The notes: generated by a model not told the origin, from the sequence alone. A DNA stretch of 64,000 nucleotides from Bradyrhizobium sp. 139 (GCF_023074175.1 NZ_JADPKS010000149.1:91111-155110); one strand, 5' to 3'; numbered from the stretch's first letter, positions 43,597 through 53,415 are shown. Numbers and translations: made by a program.

Positions 43597-46500
43597 CAGG
43601 CGGCCTCCCGCTCACTGGCACGCTCGACTGGATAGCGGTCGAGCACCTTCAACAGGATCTCGACACCGCTCGCGTCCGTGGGCACAAACATGCGCAGCTT
43701 CCAGGAGATGATCTCTCCGAAGAGGCCGTCACCCCGCAGGCGATCGCGCATCGTGTCGTTGAAGCCCAACAATTCGATGCGATGTGCGCCCATCACGCGG
43801 ACACGGCGAAGCTGGAGCCCCTCCGCAAGCTCTAGGACGGTCCGTCCCTCCACGAGCGCGGCAAAGGCAGCGTCCGGCGTCAACACCGGCGCGTCCGCCG
43901 CAAGGATGTTCGCGACCCAGGTAGCCGAGACCTTGCGGCCGATGATCCGCTCGCCCGCGTCGGTCTGCAGCCGATAGACGCGGGTCGATTCGTTTGGCAG
44001 ACGCTTCCAGATGGGCAGCAGCAAGCCGGCCACGACGTGGATCGTGCTTTCCGTGAACGCTGGGATCTCGGCAAGCTCCGCCAGCCAGATTGCGGCAAAA
44101 CGCTTACGATCCGCCTCGGCCCAATGGCTTTCCGCCATCATCTTCAAGGGAACGCTATGCTGCTCCATCGGCCGGATCAGGCGGACGCGCCGCTCGATCT
44201 CGCCGTCATCGAGCATGAAGCTCGGGGCTGGCAGCTGTACGGCGGCGCGGCCCGAGCGCTCATTGATCAGCAGGATGGCGCGGGGATCGGAAAGATGAGC
44301 GAGAGCACCATCCAGACTCACAGGATAATTGCGCTGGCGCTGGATGATCGTGAGCAGACGGGTTTCGGCGCCGGTGCCCGGATGGGTATAGATCGTGCTC
44401 CGGTCGGTAACGACGAAGCTTTCGGCGCGGAGCGTTTCCAGCCCGACATCATAGGTGCCAGATGCGACCGCGCCCTCGATCCGAGCCGTCAATAGCTGCT
44501 CGAAGACGGTGAACAGGATACTCTGTAGTTCGATGGTGAGCGCCAGCAACCGGTTCAGGAAGGTCGTGATCGGCGGCAAATCATCCCTGAGACCGTTGGC
44601 ATCCGTCAGCCTCAGGCCGGTCGCATCCTCGAACCTCTCGAGCGAGCAGCATTCGACTTTGCCGCGTCCGAGCAGCGTGTAGAGTTGACGCAACGCATCA
44701 CGGCCGTACTGACTTTCGAGATTGTCCTCGGGCCGGAACAGGCCCTGCCCTCCGGTCTGGCGCTGGCCGCGCGTGATGGCTCCCAGCGTGTCGAGACGGC
44801 GGGCGATCGTGCTCAAGAAGCGCTTTTCGGCCTTCACGTCCGTCGCGATGGGACGAAACAGCGGCGGTTGCGCCTGATTGGTCCGGTTCGTCCGGCCGAG
44901 CCCCTGGATCGCGGCGTCCGCCTTCCAGCCGGGCTCGAGCAAATAGTGGACCCGCAGGCGGCGATTCCGGGCCGACAATTCGGCGTGGTAGCTCCTGCCC
45001 GTACCGCCCGCCTCGGAGAACACGAGGATCCGCTTGACGTCGTCCATGAATGCCGAGGTCTCAGCGAGGTTAGCCGAGCCGGCCCGGTTTTCGACGACCA
45101 ACCGCTCGCCCTTGCGAACGATGCGACGTGAGCGGCCTGTTACCTCTGCGACTATGTCAGTGCCAAAGCGCTGGATCACTTGGTCCAGCGCGCCCCGGAC
45201 CGGCGGCAAGGAGGCGAGCTTCTCGATCAAACGCTCGCGGCGTGCGACAGCTTCGCGGCTCTCGACCGGTTGGCCGTCGCGATAGACGGGCCGGGAGCAG
45301 AGATTGCCCTCCGAGTCCGTGAACGGCTCATAGAGCTGGACCGGGAAGGAATGGGCGAGATAGTCGAGGACATATTCGCGTGGGGTGATATCGACCTGGA
45401 CGTCGCCCCACTCCTCGGTCGGAATCTCGGCGAGCCGCCGCTCCATCAACGCCTCGCCGGTCGAGACGATCTGGATGACGGCGGCATGGCCGGCTTCAAG
45501 ATCGCGTTCGATCGATCGGATCAGCGACGGCGTCTTCATCGAGGTCAGGAGGTGACCAAAGAAGCGCTGTTTGGTGCTCTCGAAAGCGGATCGCGCCGCC
45601 GATTTGGCCTGGCCGTTCAGCGTGCCGGTCTCGCCGGTGATGTTCGCGGCCCGCATGGCCGCATCGAGATTGTTATGGATGACGCTGAACGCGCCGGCGT
45701 AGGCATCGTAGATGCGAACCTGCTCCGGCGTGAGCTGGTGCTCGACGAGTTCGTACTCGACGCCCTCGTAGGAGAGCGAGCGGGCCGCGTAGAGACCGAG
45801 CGCCTTGAGGTCACGCGCCAGCACTTCCATGGCCGCGACGCCGCCCTCCTCGATTGCCTCGACAAACTCGGCGCGCGTGGCGAACGGGAAGTCGGCGCCG
45901 CCCCACAATCCCAGCCGCTGAGCGTAAGCCAGATTGTGCACGGTGGTGGCACCGGTCGCCGAGACGTAGACGACGCGGGCATTCGGCAAGGCGTGCTGCA
46001 GCCTCAGCCCCGCACGCCCCTGCTGAGAGGCCGCCTGGTCGCCGCGCTCGCCCTTCTGGCCTGCCGCGTTCTGCATCGCGTGGCTCTCGTCGAAGACGAT
46101 CACTCCGTCGAAGTCGGAGCCCAACCATTCGACGATCTGCCGCACGCGCGACAGCTTCTCGCCGCGCTCGTCGGTGCGCAGCGTAGCGTAGGTGGTGAAT
46201 AGGACGCCTTCCGAAAGCCTGATCGCTGTACCCTGCCGGAAACGTGACAGCGGCGTCACGAGTAGCCGCTCCATACCGAGCGCGGACGAATCGCGCTGCG
46301 CATCCTCAATCAACTTGTCGGATTTGCTGATCCAGACCGCCCGACGACGGCCCTTCAGCCAGTTGTCGAGCAGGATACCGGCGACCTGCCGACCCTTGCC
46401 CGCGCCAGTGCCATCGCCCAAGAACCAGCCGCGCCGAAAGCGGACAGCATTTTCTGCATCGTCGCGTGCGGCCGCCACAACATCAAAGGTCGCATCGACC

Positions 46501-47918
46501 GTCCAAGAGCCCGCAAGAAACTCGGAATGCGCCTCGCCGGCATAGATGACGCTCTCAAGCTGGGCATCGAACAGGATGCCATCCGGCACGAGGTTGGCCG
46601 GTAGATGTGGCCGGTAAGACGGCTTCGGCGGCGCGACGGAGGCCATCGCAGCGGACTGCACGAGTTTGGTCGGATGCGCATGCGCGTCCGGAATACGGAT
46701 CGCCTGCAATGCGTATTCCTCATAAAGCGCATCGGTGAGCCGGGCGCCTTCCGGAGGCGTCCACTCGACTGCCCCGTAGGTGAGCTCCACGCCCTCTGGC
46801 GCACCATCTTTTGAAGTGGACGACGGCCGTGGCGCAAGGGCGCCGACCGGCCGCAGCGTCGCGGGGCGCCTGATGGCGTCGACCATGACGGGGGTGGCAA
46901 CGGGCAGTCTCGGGGGCACATGCCGGCTCACCCAGTCGAGCAACGTGGCGGCATCGCCCGCCATGCCCAGCGAGGCCGGAAAGACTTTCGGGTCTACGGC
47001 GGGCAGCTTGTCGATCACGAGCAGCCGCGTGTCGGTCTGCGTTCCGTGTTTCGCATAAACCGCGCCGTCGATGGCGGCAGAAAACAACACCCGCCCGCGT
47101 TCCTGAAGGCGAACGAAGGCATCTCGCCATGCCGGATTGTCCGGCGCAAGAGTTGCGCCGGTGATGGCGACCAGACGCCCACCGTCGCAGAGCCGCGCCA
47201 AGGCTGAGGCGATATGCCGGAGCGCCGCGTCCGCCATGCGTCGATCGACGTTTGCTAGTGCCGAGAACGGCGGATTCATCAAGACGACGCTCGGTACGAC
47301 ACCCGGTTCGAGGTGATCATCGATCTGGGCGGCGTCGAACCGCGTGACCTTAATCTTGGCGAACAGTTGATCGAGCAATGCGGCGCGGGCCTCAGCCAGC
47401 TCGTTCAGTACCAAAGCGCCGCCGGCGAGCTCGGCAAAGATGGCCAGTAAGCCGGTCCCCGCGGAGGGCTCCAACACCCGGTCTGACGGCGTGATGCCGG
47501 CCGCGGTGCATGCGGCGAGCCCCAGCGAGATCGGCGTCGAGAATTGTTGAAGGGCCTGACTGTCCTCGGAGCGCCGCGTGTGGGTTGGCAGGAGACTGGC
47601 CAATCTCGCGAGCATCGGCAGCATCGCGGCCGTCGAGTCGGCCTTGGCACGGATAGCCGGGCCAAACTTGCGAAGGAACAGAACGGTTGCCGCCTCGCAG
47701 ACATCATAGGCGGTCTTCCAGTTCCAGACGCCAGTGGCGTCGGAAGCGCCGAAGGCGGCTTCCATGGCGCTACGCAGGACAGCGGCATCGATGCGACGGC
47801 CGCGCTCGAGATCAATCATGAGTTGTCGCGCGGCCCTGACGGCGGCGGAGGTGAGAGTTGCAGCTGCGCGCATCGAAAGCGGCGCGGCGGCAGCGCCGCC
47901 GGCGATAGATTCGGTCAT
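43596..47918 (-). CDS. Strawberry-notch-like helicase with N6-methylase domain
   Basis: This very large protein of about 1440 residues is typical of trb-type elements. It fuses a DNA methylase-like domain with SAM motif LEPSAGTG (149-156) and NPPF (215-218) to a superfamily 2 helicase with Walker A in WFLGDGTGAGKGRQVAG (near 504). DExH appears as VIVFDESHAMQNAA (near 608), and motif VI-like GLGRTNRTNQAQPP is in the C-terminal half. The strawberry-notch region includes VYVSATGATTVHNLAYAQRL. It probably modifies or remodels incoming element DNA and protects it from restriction. The start at 47918 (MTESIAGGA) lacks a good ribosome site. No frame breaks. Confidence 0.93.
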   Translation of the reverse strand: MTESIAGGAAAAPLSMRAAATLTSAAVRAARQLMIDLERGRRIDAAVLRSAMEAAFGASDATGVWNWKTAYDVCEAATVLFLRKFGPAIRAKADSTAAMLPMLARLASLLPTHTRRSEDSQALQQFSTPISLGLAACTAAGITPSDRVLEPSAGTGLLAIFAELAGGALVLNELAEARAALLDQLFAKIKVTRFDAAQIDDHLEPGVVPSVVLMNPPFSALANVDRRMADAALRHIASALARLCDGGRLVAITGATLAPDNPAWRDAFVRLQERGRVLFSAAIDGAVYAKHGTQTDTRLLVIDKLPAVDPKVFPASLGMAGDAATLLDWVSRHVPPRLPVATPVMVDAIRRPATLRPVGALAPRPSSTSKDGAPEGVELTYGAVEWTPPEGARLTDALYEEYALQAIRIPDAHAHPTKLVQSAAMASVAPPKPSYRPHLPANLVPDGILFDAQLESVIYAGEAHSEFLAGSWTVDATFDVVAAARDDAENAVRFRRGWFLGDGTGAGKGRQVAGILLDNWLKGRRRAVWISKSDKLIEDAQRDSSALGMERLLVTPLSRFRQGTAIRLSEGVLFTTYATLRTDERGEKLSRVRQIVEWLGSDFDGVIVFDESHAMQNAAGQKGERGDQAASQQGRAGLRLQHALPNARVVYVSATGATTVHNLAYAQRLGLWGGADFPFATRAEFVEAIEEGGVAAMEVLARDLKALGLYAARSLSYEGVEYELVEHQLTPEQVRIYDAYAGAFSVIHNNLDAAMRAANITGETGTLNGQAKSAARSAFESTKQRFFGHLLTSMKTPSLIRSIERDLEAGHAAVIQIVSTGEALMERRLAEIPTEEWGDVQVDITPREYVLDYLAHSFPVQLYEPFTDSEGNLCSRPVYRDGQPVESREAVARRERLIEKLASLPPVRGALDQVIQRFGTDIVAEVTGRSRRIVRKGERLVVENRAGSANLAETSAFMDDVKRILVFSEAGGTGRSYHAELSARNRRLRVHYLLEPGWKADAAIQGLGRTNRTNQAQPPLFRPIATDVKAEKRFLSTIARRLDTLGAITRGQRQTGGQGLFRPEDNLESQYGRDALRQLYTLLGRGKVECCSLERFEDATGLRLTDANGLRDDLPPITTFLNRLLALTIELQSILFTVFEQLLTARIEGAVASGTYDVGLETLRAESFVVTDRSTIYTHPGTGAETRLLTIIQRQRNYPVSLDGALAHLSDPRAILLINERSGRAAVQLPAPSFMLDDGEIERRVRLIRPMEQHSVPLKMMAESHWAEADRKRFAAIWLAELAEIPAFTESTIHVVAGLLLPIWKRLPNESTRVYRLQTDAGERIIGRKVSATWVANILAADAPVLTPDAAFAALVEGRTVLELAEGLQLRRVRVMGAHRIELLGFNDTMRDRLRGDGLFGEIISWKLRMFVPTDASGVEILLKVLDRYPVERASEREAA

Positions 47919-48101
47919 GACAGGGGTTCTTTCGGAGAGCAGGATTGGGTCGAACCGCCCGGCGCTCTCCTTAAGACCACGGCGATTCAAACCCTTCCCG
48001 GCCCAACTCTCCCTCTTAAGCCTCGCCCATAAGAAGGGGGACGGCGCTGCACACCGGCCCCAAGCAACAACGGGACGGCCGGAGCCGTCCCGGTCGATGT
48101 G

Positions 48102-50219
48102 TCACTCAGCCGCGTCGAGCTGTTGCGGATCATCGTCGCCTGCGTTCTCCTGGTCCTCGTCGTCGCCGAGAAATTCGGGCAGCGGGCCCGCTTCACTCTC
48201 CTGATCCACTGACGATTCGATGGAGTCGAAGAGACGCAGCGGTTCCGGCAACCAGCCCGAACCATCGAGAAGGCGCTCGGCCTCCTTGGCCATGTCGGCC
48301 TTTTTCAGATGATCGATCAGTTGAGCGGAGGATTCGCCCTTGGCTTCCCGCACCGCCTCCAGGATGCGAGGCTTGGTGACCCGGCCGAGATAGTTATCGA
48401 CGGAAGGCTTCCAGCCCGCTCGAACCATGTCGAGATCGACAGCGCGCGCCAGCACATCTGCCTGGTCGAGCCGGGTGCGGACGCTTTGAGCGGAGACGTG
48501 GCCCTGATTGTAGCGGTTGGCCGGCTCATAGACGGCGTTGACCGCAAATGACGCGCAGTGAGCAAACAGGGATGCTTGTACGTCGCCATCGAGGGCTGAA
48601 AGAGCATCCCAAAGATCGCTCTCGTCCTTCGGCAAACGTGCCTTCCAGGACTCATGCCGCGCCTCAACGGCTTTCGCGGACGCGCTTTCCCTCAAGCCAG
48701 GCGCTTGAGCCGGAAAGGTCGGCGTGCGAAGGCCGATCTCAAGGCAACTCCCGGACGATGCGAACCGGTAAAAGGCCGTCAGCACGAAGTTGTGCAGCAC
48801 CGCCTGGAACGCGATGGCCGGATTATTTGCCAGCGCATCCCGCAATGCCAGCGTGCGATGCGCCGTCAGCTCGGTGATCAGCCGATCCGGCAGCGGTTTC
48901 GTCGCGTCTTCATCATCTTCTTCCGCGTCAGCAGCGCTGCCAGCCACCGCGATGACCGTGCGCTGGACGGAAGTGCCAGCCGCCTTCCCCTCGATCGACT
49001 GTGTATCGGCGCTCTGCCCGACATCAGGATCGGCTAAAGGCACCTCGTCCTCCGGCCGGACATAACCCCGATCCACCGAGAGGCGCCCTTCGGAATCGAT
49101 GCTAACGAAGACGCCGGCGCGGACGATCTCGGCCGGATCGTAAATCTTCGGCCGGTCTTCGAATGCGATCAGTGCCGCCTCGATTTCGCCGAGACGCTGA
49201 TCGACCTCATCGGGCAATTCGTCGGCATCCTGATAATCGGATTCAAGCTTGGCCTGCTCGGCCTCGAGGGCGTCGATGGTAATCTGCTCCTCCGGGGAGA
49301 GATCGACAGTTTTGCCCTCCACCTCACGCAGGCCATCCGCGTGGCCGTAGGGGAAATCCACGGCGACCGAAATCCACTTCCAGCTTTCGGCTGCAATCGT
49401 CTCAGCCTCGGCTTTGAGCTTCTCAGTAACGAGACGGTCGAGCAAAGCTACGTCCTGGAGCCAGCCGCCATCATCGTGCTCAAACAGATCCCGCAAAACA
49501 CCGCCACCAGCCTGTTCGTAAGCATTCAGCCCGATGAATTGCACGCGGCGGTCAGACGCGCGTACGGTATTTTCGGTGAGCATTCGCCGGATCTGATAGG
49601 GCTCATCATAGCCCGATCGGCTGACATTCTCCCAGACCTGCTCCTAGCGCGTGTGATCCGCCGTGACCGAGAAGGCCATGAGCTGCTCGAGGGTCATGCC
49701 GTCTTCGGCATAGACATCGTGCAGCTTTGGCGACACGGACGCCAGCCGGAGTCGTTGCTTCACGACAGCCGGCGTCAGGAAATGCCGAGCCGCGATATCC
49801 TCCTCGGACATGCCGGCGCGACTCAGGGTCTGAAAGGCTCGGAACTGATCGAGCGGATGAAGCCCTACCCGCTCGTCATTCTCTGCGAGCGAGTCGTCTT
49901 CAGCGATGCCCCCCTCACGCACGATACAAGGAACGGCCTGCGTCTTCGCCATGCGCTTCCGCTCGACGAGAAGTTCCAGCGCGCGGTAGCGCCTGCCGCC
50001 GGCCGGCACCTCGAACATGCCGGTCTCATTGCCTTCGGCGTCCACAACAGCCCGCACGTTGAGACTTTGCAAGAGCGTACGCTGCGCGATGCTTTCGGCG
50101 AGTTGCTCGATGGAAATGCCCGCCTTCACATGCCGGACGTTGGATTGGCTCAGCACCAGCTTGTTGAACGGAATATCACGCGAGGGTGACAAGGTGATCT
50201 TTTTGACAGCCTTCGTCAT
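48102..50219 (-). pseudogene. ParB/RepB/Spo0J-type protein interrupted by an amber codon
   Basis: One continuous frame of about 705 codons would encode the large ParB-like protein of these elements. The N-terminal ParB nuclease/CTP-switch region is DIPFNKLVLSQSNVRHVKAG, VPAGGRRYRALELLVERKRM and DQFRAFQTLSRAGMSEEDIA. After FSVTADHTR a TAG occurs at 49644-49646, where homologues have Gln. The frame continues as EQVWENVSRSGYDEPYQIRR and MLTENTVRASDRRVQFIGLN to 48102. GGAGAAG precedes the ATG at 50219. A 191-residue truncated product, or a second product re-initiating at MLTEN, is possible. Only one base (C to T) differs from an intact gene. Confidence 0.88.
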
Positions 50220-50229
50220 GTTGCTTCTC

Positions 50230-50295
50230 CACGACGGGCGGCCGAGAGCCTCTCTCTCGACCTCCAACCCGTCGCGGAAACGCCCCTACCCTCTC
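50230..50295 (-). promoter_or_regulatory. Structured leader B, copy 1 (upstream of parB)
   Basis: Immediately before the parB ribosome site the minus strand carries CGACGGG and CCCGTCG arms enclosing CGAGAG-AGAGG-CTCTCG. The same layout with different internal pairs is found before ardC (51280-51360). Both are followed 5' by an AGAGT-AGAG string. Paired changes in the inner stem suggest a conserved RNA or DNA structure controlling translation or transcription. Confidence 0.55.
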
Positions 50296-50326
50296 ACTCT
50301 CGCGCCCGCGGCCACCGAGCAGAACG

Positions 50327-51277
50327 TCACGCCGCCTGCTGGTCCTCCGTCGTCATGTCAACTAGTGGTTCTGGGAGGAAGCCAAGGAGATAATCGGCGA
50401 CCTTGCTGGCCTGGGAAGCGGCCCGGATAATTGCACGATTGTCCTCGCGCAGCACGTCAAGCCAAGAGCCGATATAATCGGCATGCCGCACCGTGGGCAC
50501 GATACCGAGCGACGCGCAACCGAACGCAGACGAGATCTCCGCAACCAGCTCCTCAAAAGCATACTTCCTGGTGCCAAAGCTACCCGACAAGTCGCGGTTG
50601 AGACGGGATGGATGGCCGCTGGCATGCCCCAGCTCGTGGAGGGCCGTTCGATGCCAATTGATCGGGTCGAAATAGGCTTGCGGTGGAGGCACCTGCACAT
50701 AATCTTCTGTCGGCACATAGAAGGCGCGGTTGCCGCCGATGCGGAAGTCGATGCCGGTCGCCTTGATCAGGTATTCGACCTGCGGCTCGATCAGGCCTGG
50801 CGGCGGGGGCGGCGCCGTTGTTACGATCTCTGGAGGCAGGCCGTCGCATTGATCGCTGTTGAAGACCGTGAAGCGCCTGAGGAACGGAACAGCTTGTGCC
50901 TCCTCGCCGGTCTCATGTGCGCGGCGCTTTTCGTCGGCCGGCACGAAGCGGTCGGCATAGACGACGGTCGTGCCGCGCTCACACTTGCGGACGTGACCGC
51001 CGAGCGCCAGCGCCTGGCGGAAGGTAAGCCAGTTCTGACCTGTGTATGCGCGCTCCGTGGCGGCTCCCCAGAGGATGAGAATGTTAATCCCGCTATATTG
51101 GCGGCCGGTCGCGGCACTTTTTGGCAGGGCCAGAGGCGTCTTCGCCGCCGCCGTGCCCCATGGCTGCACCCACGGCACGCGGCCGGCCTCAAGCTCGGCG
51201 ATGATCTTGTTGGTGACGTCGTCATAAAGGTTCGTCCGGTCCTCACCAGATCGTGCCCGAGGATAATGTCTGGACAT
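50327..51277 (-). CDS. ardC: ArdC-like antirestriction protein
   Basis: This 316-residue protein consists of an N-terminal ssDNA-binding ArdC domain (NLYDDVTNKIIAELEAGRVP, WVQPWG, SAATGRQYSGINILILWGAA, QALALGGHVRKCERGTTVVY) and a C-terminal metalloprotease-like domain. The zinc motif is HELGHASGH (near residue 216) and the downstream Glu lies in YAFEELVAEISSAFG. Family members protect transferred DNA from host restriction during entry. GGAG lies seven bases before the ATG. The gene is preceded by leader B copy 2. Intact. Confidence 0.93.
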   Translation of the reverse strand: MSRHYPRARSGEDRTNLYDDVTNKIIAELEAGRVPWVQPWGTAAAKTPLALPKSAATGRQYSGINILILWGAATERAYTGQNWLTFRQALALGGHVRKCERGTTVVYADRFVPADEKRRAHETGEEAQAVPFLRRFTVFNSDQCDGLPPEIVTTAPPPPPGLIEPQVEYLIKATGIDFRIGGNRAFYVPTEDYVQVPPPQAYFDPINWHRTALHELGHASGHPSRLNRDLSGSFGTRKYAFEELVAEISSAFGCASLGIVPTVRHADYIGSWLDVLREDNRAIIRAASQASKVADYLLGFLPEPLVDMTTEDQQAA

Positions 51278-51279
51278 CG

Positions 51280-51360
51280 CGGATCTCCGCGACGGGCGCC
51301 GCGAGCCTCTCTCGCAGCCCGTAACCCGTCACGGCAAAACCGCGCGAAACTCTTACTCTC
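51280..51360 (-). promoter_or_regulatory. Structured leader B, copy 2 (upstream of ardC)
   Basis: On the minus strand GACGGG and CCCGTC arms enclose GCGAG-AGAG-GCTCGC, directly before the ardC ribosome site. It parallels the parB leader at 50230-50295, with compensating changes in the inner stem (CGAGAG/CTCTCG there, GCGAG/CTCGC here). Confidence 0.55.
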
Positions 51361-51775
51361 AGCCTCTCCGCGAGAGAGTGCGAAATCTACGGAGCGGCCC
51401 GGCTTCGGTCCGATTCGTCTTGGGGCTTGGCATCGAGATCAGGGCCGCAGGCCCTGACCTGGCGTGTGCCAATGGCGCATCGCCTCAGCGGAAAATGGCA
51501 CCCGGAGAGCGTGAGCATAGCGACCCGAAGGGACACGCGGGTCCGAGTGCAGCGACGAGACCGGTTAACAGCGGCACCCGGGACAGGGGCAGTGATAGCG
51601 ATCGCCGAAGGCGAGCCCCTTTCCCGAGTGCCCCCGGCGAGGAGCTCCGCAGTGTTTGCGCGAGGGATCGACGCCGCACGGCCGAGACGCAAAGCGGCTC
51701 GGTTCACGAGAGCCCGATGCGGCGGAGCCGCACGCGCGCAAGCGGAAGAACCCAACCAGGCTGGAGTTGGAGAAC
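51361..51775. other. Gene-free GC-rich region upstream of ardC
   Basis: About 415 bases with no real gene and many short inverted repeats (for example 51573-51632 and TGCGGC-GGA-GCCGCA near 51718). In such elements this part may carry promoter or origin functions. I could not identify an oriT nick site. Confidence 0.5.
51573..51632. other. Long imperfect hairpin with nested stem-loop
   Basis: GGCACCCGGGA-C-AGGGGC pairs with GCCCCT-T-TCCCGAGTGCC (one mismatch in about 17 pairs). The 24-base loop holds a second perfect stem TCGCC-GAA-GGCGA. It could be a structured RNA, a DNA cruciform used in element processing, or a bidirectional attenuator. There is no U-tract on either side. Confidence 0.5.
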
Positions 51776-51958
51776 CTAGATTTCCTCGCGCGCATGCGTC
51801 TGGGCGTCATAGATCCTGATCTGAAGCATGGGAAAACGCTTCTTTAGTTCTTCTCCGCCTGCCCTGGCGCCGTCTCTGGTTGCAAATTCGGCTTTGAGCC
51901 GGCCGTCCACTTCAAGCGCGTAACCAGAGGCCGGCAATTCACGGGTGGCTGCAACCAT
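51776..51958 (-). CDS. Small conserved hypothetical protein
   Basis: A 60-residue protein, MVAATRELPASGYALEVDGR then LKAEFATRDGARAGGEELKK, RFPMLQIRIYD. The alternating strand-helix pattern and the LKAEFxTxDxARAG string recall a short family common in Bradyrhizobium. The start at 51958 is preferred over an upstream open stretch without motifs. Function unknown. Confidence 0.6.
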   Translation of the reverse strand: MVAATRELPASGYALEVDGRLKAEFATRDGARAGGEELKKRFPMLQIRIYDAQTHAREEI

Positions 51959-52090
51959 TTCATTCCCATTGTGCGGTGAGGTAATTGGGAATGATGGGTA
52001 GCGTGAGTCGCCTAAACCGCGCCAGAGCCGCCTGCCCAAGTGCGGTAATTGGCCAACTTACGTTGTGGATTGGGCCTGGCTGGAATCGCA

Positions 52091-52612
52091 TCAAGGATGG
52101 GCATTTGCATCGTCCGAACAGGCGGACGGCCTTCCGCTTGCGCGGATGCATACACGATAGAGCCACGGCTCGACGTAGCTGCCCTTCCAGAGTCCTCGGC
52201 CCGCGCGCTCAGCCTCGCGCTGAGCTTCATGATACCTGCCCTTCGAGTATTGGGGCCAATCCAGCGCAAGACCGCTGCGTACAAGCCATTCAGCGAGATC
52301 CCTGCCTGCGACCGAGCAGGTCGCGACCGTTCGGCCATAAGGGTCGAGGCTGACTGGAACACAATTGACGGGACGGCGGGCAATGAAGGCGTCAAGGTCG
52401 TTCGCGGCCTGCGCACCGCAACGATATTGTAAGCTGTCTTCGCCGCGGCACAGCTGGCTGCTCTCCGGTGCATCGATACCCCAAAGCCGGATACGCGCTC
52501 CATGTATCTCCAACGTGTCGCCGTCGATAACGCTAGCCTGTCCGACAAAATCGTCGGCCAAGGCCAAGCTCGACAGAATGGCGAGAATCAATGCGACAGA
52601 GGTTCGACGCAT
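52091..52612 (-). CDS. Thermonuclease-family (SNase-like) secreted nuclease
   Basis: This 173-residue protein has a signal peptide (MRRTSVALILAILSSLALA) and a staphylococcal-nuclease-like fold: GQASVIDGDTLEIHGARIRL, WGIDAPESSQLC, SLDPYGRTVATCSVAGRDLA, WPQYSKGRYHEAQREAERAG. The catalytic pattern Arg (RLWGIDAPE), Asp and Arg is largely preserved. Probably a periplasmic or secreted nuclease. Such proteins are common on rhizobial plasmids. Its C-terminal tail after WLYRVCIRAS is low complexity. Confidence 0.88.
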   Translation of the reverse strand: MRRTSVALILAILSSLALADDFVGQASVIDGDTLEIHGARIRLWGIDAPESSQLCRGEDSLQYRCGAQAANDLDAFIARRPVNCVPVSLDPYGRTVATCSVAGRDLAEWLVRSGLALDWPQYSKGRYHEAQREAERAGRGLWKGSYVEPWLYRVCIRASGRPSACSDDANAHP

Positions 52613-52675
52613 TCCAATGACCTTGTAGCTACCGCAAATCTCGCGGATTGGATTTCGGCCAGTTCGCGAGTGGCT

Positions 52676-52948
52676 TCAGCGCCGGCAGGCTCTCGGGCCG
52701 CTCGGATCGTGAAACTCCGTGCGGCGCCGCCAGCGTCCCTCGGAGCGAGCCCAGAGCAGAATCGCGTCCATCGGACAAGTGAATTCATAAACCTTCCAGA
52801 CGCCGTCATTCTTTATAACTTCGCCGGTCGCGTTGGATGGCCCGCTGTTCAGCCGGCAAAGCGCGTAAATTTCGTCCCAGCGCGCCCCTTTGGGAGGAGG
52901 CAAGGCGCTGCAGCGCTCTTTACCAAACGAGGCGCTGAAAGTTGTCAT
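52676..52948 (-). CDS. Hypothetical protein of a Bradyrhizobium-type family
   Basis: A 90-residue protein with the segment GARWDEIYALCRLNSGPSNA and then VWKVYEFTCPMDAILLWARS. The pattern WDExYALCRxNSG...VWKVxxFTCPxxAIxxW recurs in short alphaproteobacterial proteins of unknown function. The start at 52948 is a guess; there is no good ribosome site and the frame is open upstream. Confidence 0.55.
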   Translation of the reverse strand: MTTFSASFGKERCSALPPPKGARWDEIYALCRLNSGPSNATGEVIKNDGVWKVYEFTCPMDAILLWARSEGRWRRRTEFHDPSGPRACRR

Positions 52949-53113
52949 GCGCGACGCGGACAAGGAAGACAAGATCGTAGCTGGTTTTGCACAGGACGAT
53001 GGAACGCGTGGAAAAGCACCCGCCCCGACGTTTTGGAATCCCTGCCCTGTGCTAACAGCCGGAACGAATCGAGGGCTGCAAGGATTCGCCCCTCGCGCAG
53101 AGGAGTGATCCCG

Positions 53114-53380
53114 ATGCTGATGACCAAAGAGAGGCGGACGGCGATCCGCACGGTACGGGGGTGGGCGATAGCCGTGCTGCAGGAGGCAGGCGCGATCCGC
53201 GAATGTGAGTACCACGGCTGGATGCAGGACCGCGCAGATCCGCACGGCCGTGAGCAGGCGCTCGAAATCGCCCGCCAGGATCCGCCAACGGGTCTTTCGC
53301 CCCACGCGGCTGCCGGCGCGGTGACCGAGGTCCTGGACTCGATCGGCGATACCTGCCCCGAATGCCCGCCCGAGCTCTAG
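53114..53380 (+). CDS. Hypothetical protein of a Bradyrhizobium-type family
   Basis: An 88-residue soluble protein, MLMTKERRTAIRTVRGWAIA then VLQEAGAIRECEYHGWMQDR, ADPHGREQALEIARQDPP, ending IGDTCPECPPEL. This closely recalls a short family widespread in Bradyrhizobium. AGGAG lies eight bases before the ATG at 53114; the longer open frame to the left has no family-like sequence. Function unknown; the C-terminal CPEC may bind a metal. Confidence 0.75.
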   Translation: MLMTKERRTAIRTVRGWAIAVLQEAGAIRECEYHGWMQDRADPHGREQALEIARQDPPTGLSPHAAAGAVTEVLDSIGDTCPECPPEL

Positions 53381-53415
53381 GCAACACGCTGAACAACCGA
53401 TGCCAGCAAAGGTGA

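Noticed and set aside
45180..46202. 340-codon plus-strand frame
   Set aside because: Antisense of the helicase domain with intact SF2 motifs.
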